A DNA stretch of 64,000 nt from the NCBI RefSeq assembly GCF_901709675.1, contig NC_051093.1:8981553-9045552 (forward strand). The letters run 5' to 3'. Under the pieces are notes generated by a model. That model ran no database searches, had not been told where the DNA came from, and was given only the letters and a program-made list of their open reading frames with translations. The DNA comes from Syngnathus acus (lineage: Eukaryota > Chordata > Actinopteri > Syngnathiformes > Syngnathidae). The translations under genes and the position numbers were made by a program. Of the stretch, positions 45,936 through 55,262 are shown piece by piece; the stretch's first letter is position 1; every line of letters begins with the position of its first letter.

Positions 45936-45941
45936 AATAAA
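45936..45941 (+). terminator. poly(A) signal of the apoL-like gene
   Basis: AATAAA lies about 200 bp after the stop and only about 30 bp before the first CRE of the atf4 promoter, so the two transcription units are almost contiguous. Confidence 0.6.
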
Positions 45942-45971
45942 TCTATAGAAAAAAGTTTTTTTTTTTTTACA

Positions 45972-45991
45972 TGACGTCAAGGACCCGGAAA
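45972..45991 (+). promoter_or_regulatory. atf4: atf4 promoter: consensus CRE followed by ETS site
   Basis: TGACGTCA (45972-45979) is followed by CCGGAAAC. A second ACGTCATC lies shortly after. Exon 1 must begin between here and about 46050, and no TATA box is evident. CREs are bound by ATF/CREB proteins, so feedback is plausible, but that is inference. Confidence 0.5.
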
Positions 45992-46169
45992 CACGTCATC
46001 TAGACGGAATATAGTCCTTAGCGGAGTGATCGCCAACACGCCTAGTGCGGAATGATATCGGAGGGCGGATCACACTTTTAACTCAACAACAGTTCCCTGT
46101 TCGCCATTTTGCTTTCCGTATCACAAGCGTCTGTCAAGAATTCCCCGACATCTGCCTAATTTTGCCGAA

Positions 46170-46181
46170 ATGGCAGTGTGA
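46170..46181 (+). CDS. atf4: atf4 uORF1 (3 codons, Met-Ala-Val)
   Basis: ATG GCA GTG TGA in a strong context (GAAATGG). A 3-codon uORF1 that allows efficient reinitiation is the classical first element of vertebrate ATF4 leaders. Here it precedes uORF2 by 78 nt within exon 1. Confidence 0.85.
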   Translation: MAV

Positions 46182-46259
46182 ACGTGTGCAGCGACCCAGC
46201 AGCAGCCAACAAAACAGTGCATCCAACCAGTGCACTGAATTACTTCAAATTCAGCAAAT

Positions 46260-47155
46260 ATGTCGTAAGTATTGATTTAAAACTTGTGACTTCCTCGTTA
46301 AGGTGTGGTGGGCCTAGCTAGTTAGCATGGCCGTCTTTTATCGGCAACGTCGTGTCATAACTTACCCTAGTACATATCAAGTACATCCGTTTGAAATGTT
46401 ATTGATCGCAGACGAAGTGAATGTTATCACGAAGGATTAACGGACTGATGCAACTCCTAACGTCGGGAATTTTTTTTTTATTTTGGGGTTTTTCAACGCG
46501 CCCGTATGGTTAAATTATGCTTAAATCCACTAAAATCCATAAACATTTTGACTTTATTCCTTGTTGTGTTGTCATTTTGCTACTTTGAAGCGTCTACGTG
46601 GCTGTCGAACAAGCTAATTACCTCGTGGTAAAATGGCGGCTCTGTGCGTCTGGGGGAGGGAAACTCTTTGACCTTTTTTTAAGCTGTGAATGACGTCACA
46701 GTCACGAGAATACGAACACGTGACTTGCAGCTTTTCCCCTGCAGTGATGGGGGCAGTGTTGTCATCATTTATACATACACGAGAAACACTATCTGCGACC
46801 TGTTATCCATTTGGACTTTTTTATGAAGCATAGTTACAAATAGTAACAAAAATGAATAAACTCAAAATAGTTCTTACCCACTTAAGCAGCTTTTTTTTGT
46901 CTTATTGCTCCTTGAGAACTTGTCTGTCAAGGTAATAGCAATCGTAACCAAATGTCTTTGTCTGTTTCCAGGTCCCACGTGGAAACCCTCAGCACTGCTG
47001 CAAACGACAGCAAAGAGTTCGGCACTCTCATATCGTTGTCACGTACCCCTCTTGTGACCAACAACAGCCACTATGACCATGATGATGACAAACTCACTGT
47101 TTGGCCTGGAAGACATGGAGGCTCTTCTGTGGAAGCCTTCCTCTCCCATGGCTGA
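46260..47155 (+). CDS. atf4: atf4 uORF2 (62 codons, spliced, overlaps the ATF4 start)
   Basis: The ATG at 46260 is the last codon before the exon 1 donor (ATGTC|GTAAGT at 46264). It joins exon 2 at 46972 (TTTCCAG acceptor) as ATG TCG TCC CAC GTG GAA, continuing to a TGA ending at 47155. This is 62 codons, compared with 59 in human. It overruns the ATF4 start (47073) by 83 nt in another frame. In known ATF4 control, translating uORF2 prevents ATF4 synthesis, and eIF2 phosphorylation lets ribosomes bypass it. Confidence 0.88.
46691..46726 (+). promoter_or_regulatory. atf4: intronic CRE and E-box in atf4 intron 1
   Basis: A second perfect TGACGTCA at 46691-46698 is followed about 20 bp later by CACGTGAC. 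Both lie within the 707-bp first intron, about 380 bp before the coding start. This could be an enhancer or an alternative promoter giving a leader without uORF1. Confidence 0.4.
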
Positions 47156-48464
47156 CGCCGTGGGCTCAGCTGCGTTTCACCCTGACCGAGAGGACCATCA
47201 CAAAGGAGGACGAACCTCAGTGGATGGAGTCGCATCACCAGTGTCACCATTCAACTCCTCATTTCTGTCTTCTTCTTCCTCTCCCCTTCCCTTCTATTCT
47301 CCCCCTCGTTCGCCGCCGGCCGTCCTCCAGGGGAAAACTGAGTTTTCATCTGATCCACTTCAGTTCCCCTGGTCAGACCAATCAGAGCAGTTGAGAGATA
47401 CAGAGGTGGTCTCGGCTGACAGCAAAGGTAATATTATTATATTACTAGTGACTCTTAGTCCTAAGTGACAGTGAATACATTTAAATGTGCCCATTTTACC
47501 CTCAGATGATGTGTTTGGTGACCTGGACTGGATGGCTGAAAGAGTGGATCTGAGTGACCTGGACCTGGACTCCCTGATAGGCACCTGCAGTCCCAATGAA
47601 GAGAATCCCAGTGATCCAGATGACCTCCTGGCCACTTTTGATTGCCCCATTGAGCTCGACTCACTCCCGATACCCACTCTGTCAAGTCTTGCCGATCCTT
47701 CACCAGATGTTCGTCACCCGCCCTCTGTTGATTCTGACCTAGTTATCTCCTTAGCAGAACCAGTCTCCCACAACGATCCGTGCGATGTTCCCTCCCCTGT
47801 CCCATTTATCCCAGAACCCGAAGAGGAGTTCGAAATCAAATCTGAACCCACTCCTGCTGACTCCCCAAGTTCTTCCTCATCATGTGTCGATTCTCCCTCA
47901 TCCCCGGCTTACACCCTCGACTTGGGGAGTGAAGTGGATGTTCCCATGGATGAGGTGAAGCCAGTGGTAGCCACAGTGTTGCCTCAAGTCCAAAGGGTTG
48001 TACTTTCCCTTTCACCGACCCGAATTGTCCTTGTGTTGGCTTCGAAAGATAACGCGACTGCGCCCTCCACCATATCCACTCGGTCCAACATTAGTCATTC
48101 TTCTTCCGCAGCATCGCCCCTAACAAGGTCCTCCAGAGCCAGACCATACCCTGATCCCAAACCAAAAGATAGACCCCCTTTGCCCGCAGTTCAAGTCAAG
48201 TCATCTTCAGGTGCAGCTGAAAGAGGAACATTGAAGGCTCCAAAGAACAAGAAATTAAAGAAGATGGAGCAGAATAAGACGGCAGCCACTCGCTATCGGC
48301 AGAAAAGGAAGGTGGAGCAGGATGCCCTGTCGACCGAGCACTCCATGCTGGAGAGGAAGAACGTTGAGCTGAAAGAGAAGGCCGAATCTATGGCACGAGA
48401 GATCGAGTACCTCAAAGAGCTCATGGAGGAAGTCCGTCTGGCGAGGTTGAAAAGCGGACCCTGA
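47073..48464 (+). CDS. atf4: ATF4, bZIP stress-response transcription factor
   Basis: Main effector of the integrated stress response, acting in the nucleus as a bZIP dimer on amino-acid-response elements. Coding exons 47073-47427 and 47506-48464 (TGA), joined in codon Asp (G|AT), give 437 aa against 351 in human. The acidic N-terminal activation region contains FGDLDWMAERVDLSDLDLDS and DDLLATFDCP. A Ser/Pro-rich middle follows, then the basic region KKMEQNKTAATRYRQKRKVE and a leucine zipper (LERKNVELKEKAESMAREIE). The DSGxxS beta-TrCP degron of mammalian ATF4 is not found as such; the nearest Ser clusters are DSPSSSSS and VDSPSSPAY. Leader uORFs and an AATAAA at 48752-48757 complete the gene. 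Teleosts have atf4a and atf4b; the copy is not assigned. Confidence 0.97.
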
Positions 48465-48751
48465 GCACTGACGGGTAGTATAGAAGGCGTTAGAGCGGAC
48501 ATGTGCTCGCTGTGTTTATCTGTCGGAGAACTAACCTCTACTGTTTGCGCGCATAGTATCCACGATTTTAACTTTAGCGCATGCTATCACCTTTCTTATG
48601 GTATTTAAAATTTATAAGAGTAGCTTCGGTACACTTTGAAACATGTTCCACGTTTTGCATGTTTCACAAATCTATAGGTGTCATTATATATAGTTGGGTC
48701 TTTTAAGCTCTTAAATATGTATTACTAAAACCATCTGTATTATGACTTGGA

Positions 48752-48757
48752 AATAAA
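48752..48757 (+). terminator. atf4: atf4 poly(A) signal
   Basis: AATAAA lies 288 bp after the stop codon, in an A/T-rich short 3' UTR. Confidence 0.8.
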
Positions 48758-48779
48758 AATGAAATGTATTACTTTGGCG

Positions 48780-49640
48780 TTTCATGTCTTTTGGAAATGG
48801 TACATAATGATGAAAATAATTGATGGGCACCCAAGCAAGTTTGGATTGGGACAACATTTTGGTAAGCACAACCAGTGACCATATCAATGCTGTGGGGAAG
48901 AAAATTGGAATGTCCAGCATGAAAAGTCTGACGTGGCTTTGATTTTACATGACCTGAGCATCTGCGGGATTAAAAGACTGCATTGGACCCGCCCTAGGCA
49001 AGGAGGGAAAAGGCTGATGCTGGTGCTGACCTTGCAAACCTTGAGTAATACAAAGCAAAATGTGTTCATTCAGCTTTTAACTGGTTTTCATCTGTTCTCC
49101 TTATCCAGATTTGGAATAATGCCAACTAAGATGGTGTGGAACAGCATACATTGGAAATCTCATCAGTTTGGAATCTGCCTTGATATTGTAAATATGGGAT
49201 GCTGAGTGAGGTCATCAAAAGATTGTCGCAAACCAGTATAATACCCAAGTTCGTAGAAATAAAAGGGAAAAAAAATTTAAAATACGTATATGAAACATTT
49301 TTTTTCTTGAACACAAGATGTCACTACTGAGTCATCAAAGACGAAAAAAGCCGAAGTTCAGGCCTCGTTGCGTTCACATATATTTAAAAAAAAATATATA
49401 TAAAAACTATTGTTACGTACAGCTCTGTGACGTAATGGAAACCCGGAAATGAAGGCAAGTCGTGGTGGGAATAACTAAAGTTTGGAGCCGACCAAACTGA
49501 CAAAAAGGTAACACGATTTTTATTTATTTTCAGCATTTCCACTGGCCCTAATCCTCTTCCTTATGTACACATATATATTTGGAGATCATGTTCCTTAAAT
49601 AAGTACTGCAACACAATACAATGAGCGCCAGACATACACA
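48780..49640. other. atf4-GIMAP intergenic DNA with an orphan promoter-like segment
   Basis: The left half shows no gene. An open stretch at 48933-49205 has no recognisable domain. Around 49428-49508 there is GTGACGTAATGG, then ACCCGGAAATG, and a strong donor-like AAAAAG|GTAACA. This resembles a CRE/ETS housekeeping promoter with a short first exon on plus, but no plus-strand gene follows before adsl. Confidence 0.4.
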
Positions 49641-49657
49641 ACAATATATCAGTATCT

Positions 49658-49663
49658 TTTATT
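49658..49663 (-). terminator. poly(A) signal for the minus-strand GIMAP-like transcript
   Basis: TTTATT on plus reads AATAAA on minus. It is the first canonical hexamer after the predicted stop at 51334, implying a 3' UTR of about 1.7 kb that contains the small membrane ORF at 50226-50450. Confidence 0.45.
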
Positions 49664-50225
49664 GTATGACAATGAACAAAGTGCCGATGATGTTATCATC
49701 ACCATTACGACAAACGACACAGCAAGTAACATCACTTTGAGCTACAGTAAAGTGGCGAAACGTAGTGCAAAATGCTTCACTTAAAAAGCAACATTAGAAC
49801 ATACTTTACAATGTAAATATTACGCTGCATATACAATAAAGCCACAGAGGAACGCTCCCCATTCAAACGAACGACTGAAACGTCCACATATCAAATTGTT
49901 AAGTCATGCTTGCAAGTGCTGCAGTAGGCTACATAGTTAGGTGAAGCACAGAGTCACTAAAGCAAAAGGTTCTTGTGGTTCTCATTTCTGCTTGCAACTA
50001 GAAAAATGACAGGGAAGGGCGTGAAGTCCAACCAGAATATTCCCATTCCCAAGCAGGTTTCAAATGTGGAAAGAAAAAAAAAGTCAGGTTTGCCATCATA
50101 TCTCAAGGAACTCATTAATCTGCATGCAGTGTTCTAACATGCTTCAGACAGCTGGGTGTATATATATCTTGTATTGTTTGTTTATATATTTTAGCTGTAG
50201 AAAAAAGTTCCTTAGTAGCCCTATT

Positions 50226-50450
50226 TTAGAGCTCCAGTGATTCATGAGGTGAGCTGGTTTCTGTAGCATGCGAAAGCCCTGCAGCTCGATCTCGCTTTGA
50301 TGCTGAGGCACGTAGAGCCCAGTTGAGCTTGTCAACAAAATACTGGACGGCGGTGGCGTTAGCACAAACGGCCAAGCATAGCCAGACAGCCCAAACCTGG
50401 GCGGCTCCCCACGCTACTTTCTTTGTCTCCAGCCCGAGCATGAGAACCAT
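50226..50450 (-). CDS. small ORF (74 aa) with hydrophobic segment, in the 3' region of the GIMAP-like gene
   Basis: The ATG at 50450-50448 has G at -3 and G at +4, a strong initiation context. The product contains an aromatic, hydrophobic stretch (VAWGAAQVWAVWLCLAVCAN) that could form a membrane helix. It is followed by YFVDKLNWALRASASKRDRA, a positively charged segment, and a Ser/His/Glu tail. In-frame stops lie 18 and 33 nt upstream of the predicted reading frame start, and no good acceptor joins it in frame to the upstream exons. It could be a separate small gene, a downstream ORF or chance. I do not recognise the family. Confidence 0.35.
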   Translation of the reverse strand: MVLMLGLETKKVAWGAAQVWAVWLCLAVCANATAVQYFVDKLNWALRASASKRDRAAGLSHATETSSPHESLEL

Positions 50451-51333
50451 TGCAGACCAGACAATATTTACGACTCAATTTGCTTAATGGACGAAGGCGA
50501 TCTACGAGCACAAAAGAATCAAAGTCAATTACTGAGACGGAAAGCGTAGAGACTCACTTTCCTCTACTTGCTGCAAACCAGCATTTCTTGATTTGACGTG
50601 ACCCGTGTCTGCAGCGTTTCAATCAGCATTACCCAGCTATTCTGTGAAAGGGCCAGATTTCACCCGAGAGAGTGAGACCGCCTCAACCCTGACTCGCCGA
50701 GCAGAAGCATATCAAATATTAATGAAGTCAGCTTTTTTTTTTAAATGATAATTTTAATATGACTCAGAGTTGTCATAAAACGATGCACTTTCCTGTGCAA
50801 AAAGGCGCCGTGGAGGGAGTGAGCAAACATTGACAAGTGCACTTGCTCCCAACAGATTCCTCATCTATCATCATCTGGCACGGGAAGTGTGTTTTGATGC
50901 CGATTCAGTGGACTCAAAGAGCAGAAGCCACACAGTTGACGCTCTTCTCCAAAAGAAAGCCGCAGGAACAGAAAAAACATTCCTCCACGTAACAAGCTGG
51001 CTTCTCCAGATAGTGTCATTCTGGACAAATCCCCTCGTGATTAAAACGGATTAGACTTCTGATGTGCCGTCACTCAACTCAACTCTTCAACTTTAAATCC
51101 TAACAGTGTGTGACCGTAAATATATACTCCTCCCGCAAGAGTGAAAGTGATGCTCATCCATCATGTTTTTTTTCCCCCCTCAACCAGAGCGACTCACCAT
51201 CAATCCATCCCCCTTATTTCCTAAACCATCTAGAATGGCTCTCTAGATGAGGTACACCGTCGAAAGAACAACAACGAAGCTCCGAGCGTTCGTTCACCTT
51301 GATCACTGCAGCTGGCAGCCTCGACAGTCGTCC

Positions 51334-53902
51334 TCAGGCTCGGTGTTGTCGGATGAGTAAGAGCTCTCCTCGCTCACTGTCAAATGCGACACAATTCAAT
51401 TAGACAATGTTGATGACAAGGCAACAACGGCACACTGTTAGTCTGATGCAACGCAAGCGTGCCAACACTTTCAAAAGCCAAGAGCCGCATTCCATATATT
51501 TGAAGACTTACGCCATTCGGTCTGCACAGGGAGGAAAGCTTTGTCGCCGTTCTCCCTGATCATCTCTTCGATCCTATCCAAGAGATTGGACACGCTCTTG
51601 TCCTTGCCAGGGGTCTTACTGTCCAAGACGTGGTAATAGTTCCCACAGTACTCAAGGAGTCTTTGGAGCTCCCGGCCCCCTCTGAGTATGTGCTCCTCGA
51701 TGGGGGTTCGGCCCAGCCAGTCCCCGCAGCTGAACAGTACCATGGTGTGGAGGCAGGCGCCGTCGCCGAAAAGAGTCTCGATGTGGGCCAGGAGGGTTCT
51801 TCTCTTCCGGGCGGTGAGGGAGGAGACCACGGGGAGAACCAGCAGCAGAGTGTGCGGCCCAGGTCGCAGGAGGGCGGCGCCGCGCTGCGACTCCTGACGG
51901 ATGCGCTTGGGCGTGCGCCGCACGGAGAACCAGTCCCAGCCCGGGGTGTCCACGATGGTCACCCGGCGACCGGACACCAGCGCCTGCCTTCGGAGACAGA
52001 GGTCCGTCTCCTGGCCAGACTCGAAGAAGCGACGGCCCAGGATGGCGTTCCCCACGGAGCTCTTTCCGACGCCCTTCCAGCCTAACAACAGCAACCTCAG
52101 TTCTGCCGGGACGAGCAAGGAAAAAAGAAGAGGAACAAATATTCAACAATTACAAAAAGTTCCTCCATACCTCTGGGAGGACCTCCAATCATCTGCTCTC
52201 TCTGCCTAACATGCTCCTCCATCCTCATCCTCTCCTCCTCCAGAGCTCTTCTCGCCTGCTCCTCCTCCAGCAAAATCAGCTCGTTCACCTCAAAGTACCA
52301 ACCTGAACAAAAAGCAAGCCGGCATTCATCCAACAGTCGTATATTAAAAAAAAAAAAGCTGCACATATTGCTGAGGTCAGCTAACCTTGATTGTCAGTGA
52401 TCATTTCCTCCACCTTTTCCATCAGCTCAGGCACCTGTGTGTTGTCCTCTGTGTCTTTCCAGCTGTTATCAAAAGCATGATACCTGCAACCACAAGTTCC
52501 TCATAGGTTCTTACTCAACTCCCGATACTTCTTCTGTTTTGTGTGCAGGAGGTCAGTCTCGTACCTGCTTCCACATCTCTCCACCAGCCACTGCAAGGCC
52601 TCTCCCGTGTTTGCGATGTGCTCCTCAATGAAGACGCCCTTCTGCAACTTGTCCACTCCAGTGAAAAGCACCATGGAGTATCTCCACGTTCCACCCCCCA
52701 GCGCCCCGAGCTGCTCTTCGGCGGCTCTCCTCTCCGTGTCGGTGAAAGGCTGCGTGACGGACACCACCAGCAGGATGGCGTGAGGTCCGGGAGGGCACAG
52801 GATGGCCCCCATGCAGGGCCCTTCACTATCCAGGCTGGGCGGAGGTCTTGGCAGGCTCTCCGACTCGGCGCCCGTGTTTCCGTTATCGTCCGCTTCGGCG
52901 TCGTCCTCTGCGTCGCTGGGGATGGCCCATGGGGGCGTGTCTACCACCGTGACTCGACGGCCGAAGATCTCCGTCTGACCCACGTTGCTGTGAGTAGTCT
53001 CCGTCCCGGCGTCGAAAACTTCTTCTCCCAGGATGTTGTTGGCTGAGGAGGTCTTACCAGATTTTGGACCCCCGAGGATCAGCAGCCGGCGTTCAGGAGG
53101 GTGACGACCCCTGACGTCGCCTGCTGAAACTAGGGGACATCAGTAAGAAGTAGCTGAACAATAAAAAATAAAAAGAAATACGCCATGGAGTGGTATTCAA
53201 AAGAACCTCACTTCGTAAAGTTCTGTTGTATTTAACACCATTTTAAACTTTAAGAAGTGCTTGTTTATGTGCGATTAATTTTAAGTTAATCATAATTGAA
53301 GTACATGCTAGTCAGGAGTTAGAGAGATTTTTTTTTTTAATGCTTGCTTCCAAATAGTTTTCTTTGGCAAAAATCTTGAATCTCCCTCATCTGAGCTCCT
53401 TTACAGCTTGAGAACTCTTCTCCTTCAATGACTCTAATTTAGTTCTCAGCATGCTGCCTTTTTTTCTCTTCCATCCCAAAAAGAAATGTGGGTCAGAGAA
53501 GAAGCGGAACCCCGAACGCTTTCCAGGAAGCACATCATATACACAAACGTGATCTTTTTTTTTTTCAAAGCAAAAGTTAGGAAGTGTACGCATTGTGATG
53601 TCAACACTGAAAATGATATACATTCCAAATGGCTCTGCAGGGCTGATACAAACGGGAAGCATTCATTGATATGGGGAGGGGGGAGCAAAGCGATAGAGAG
53701 CCATCCAGCTCCTTGCGTGCTGCTGACACACTCCTTGCGTGCTGCCGAGCACAAGGACTAAAGCAACAGTTTCTCAGGATTGACGCTGTCGAGAATTTCC
53801 AACCTAAATCTGATCATGGAATGAAAGGGTCTGAGCTGGAGGTGTGCGACAAAGGATGAAAACACACTTACCAGTGTCAGAGGCAGAGGACACAGCAGCC
53901 AT
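51334..53902 (-). CDS. GIMAP/AIG1-like protein with two GTPase domains
   Basis: Minus-strand exons: 53902-53872 (ATG), 53129-52565, 52483-52386, 52302-52171, 52102-51512, 51377-51334 (TGA); phases agree, 486 aa. Domain 1 (about residues 20-215) has P-loop LGGPKSGKTSSANNILGEE and DTPPW, with an acidic insertion (SDAEDDAEADDNGNTGAESE) where the switch region follows. A charged helix (about 240-272, EEEQARRALEEERMRMEE) links to domain 2 (about 276-470), which has LGWKGVGKSSVGNAILGRR and VTIVDTPGWDWF. GIMAPs are AIG1-family GTPases of vertebrate immune cells that form scaffolds on membranes. G4-like positions read LFTGVDKL and LFSCGDWL, both unlike typical GIMAP TRKDDL. The terminal exon adds a short tail (LSEESSLLIRQHRA) with no membrane anchor. 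The gene lies between atf4 and adsl. The exact orthologue is unknown to me. Confidence 0.88.
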
Positions 53903-54059
53903 CTTGTGTGTAGAACCTCTGGCTTCCTCCTCCTCAGCCCCCCTCCTCCGTCTCCTTCTCGCCTCCACCGTGGATGCCTCTTGTCGCCTCTTTAGAGAGA
54001 GCACCGAGCGGCGATGGATCCTAAGCAGGGTGCAGAAAGCTGGCGGCTCAAGTGCTCTT

Positions 54060-55262
54060 CTTCTCTGACCCTCATTCTACTGCAGCGCTAGCCCTCTGTG
54101 GTCTTCCTCCTCTGCCATTCAAACTCCCCCTCCCCACTTTTTTTGGTAATCTTTTTAACCCTTCGCCCCAATCTTTTGCGCCGTTCCTTCTGTTTCTTAT
54201 CCCACTTCTCTGTTGTGTCAGCACCCTAACCCTCTTTACCTCATTGATCTATCTGAGTGGACAGAGCAACCTCTGTGTACCCGAGGTGTCCATCCTTGCA
54301 GCAGCAATTACGGAATGTTTCATCACATTTAAAGCAAAAGAGAACGCTGTTGCTCGGCACCAGCATCAGCAGCATCTGTGGGCAGTGGATGCAGACTGCG
54401 GTGAGGAGGACAGATAGAAAGATGGATAGACAGAGCGGGGGAGAGAGAGAGCGAGAGGAAGGGGGCGGGGGCTTTACAAGATATTCAAGAGGCGAGAACA
54501 CCTTATTTACAGCTGAATGTATCCTGCAGCTGCTGCACCAAGCACAACTGTTTATAGGACGCCCGCAGACACACATGACGTACACCGGATGAATAAATTC
54601 AAACGGTCATGTAAAATGCATGCACAGCCACGTTACATAATACACACACACACACACGCGCGCGCGCGAGGGAGCAAACAATTAGCAACACAAAACAGTG
54701 TCCCTTGGCGTGCATTATTTCTCATGGATGAATCAGGATGAGAAAGTATTTACAATGAAGAGAACAGATCAAATCCCCAGTAATGTGCTTAAGTAATCAT
54801 TAACAGGTTAAAACTTTTACTGTGACGTAAGATAGAGTTGACGTACATTGGGGAATTATTTATCCTTGTATTTTGTAAATATGCTATCATGAAACTGCCT
54901 AAGGCGTTTTTGTATGTTTTCAGAAAACGAAGAGAAACCCCCCAAAACATTCAACAAATGACTCCATGTGCCGCGATCACCTCGATGACTGATAATCTAA
55001 CCATGCATAAAGAAAACCATTATTTTTTGCACATTGGTACCTTTCGTTTATCGATTTTAAAAGCGTACATAAGTTTTGAAATTCTCCACAGCACTCTGCC
55101 GTATGTGGCTAAAGGTGTCACAAACCACGTGCCGTACGGCGGCATACAGTGTCGTAAAAGCGCCTGCAGCTCGTGCAAAAGGCTCAAGTCGGCTTCTTGG
55201 CTCGCGTCTGTCAGTGCCAAAAGGGCAAACATTTGGAGTGGGCACAACCCCAATTGAGAATC
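54060..55262. other. intergenic DNA between the GIMAP-like gene and adsl
   Basis: A pyrimidine-rich stretch downstream of 54060 is probably the GIMAP-like promoter flank. An AC/GC repeat lies at about 54641-54669. Near adsl, ORFs on both strands (plus 54838-55257, minus 55020-55253) have no recognisable domain. Confidence 0.5.
55126..55131 (+). promoter_or_regulatory. adsl: E-box CACGTG upstream of adsl
   Basis: CACGTG is centred about 135 bp before the adsl start codon. Purine-synthesis genes are known MYC targets through such sites. No TATA box is seen. Confidence 0.35.

Noticed and set aside
48933-49205. 90-aa plus-strand ORF after atf4
   Set aside because: I considered rps19bp1, a human ATF4 neighbour, but found no resemblance; it may be decayed repeat.
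51303-51377. Acidic GIMAP-like C-terminus ending CRGCQLQ
   Set aside because: On rechecking the bases (TCTTTACTC), the spliced frame stops at 51334, giving the tail LSEESSLLIRQHRA instead.
54838-55257. Overlapping ORFs on both strands just before adsl
   Set aside because: No recognisable domain, low codon signal, and adjacent to the adsl start, so more likely promoter or leader sequence.
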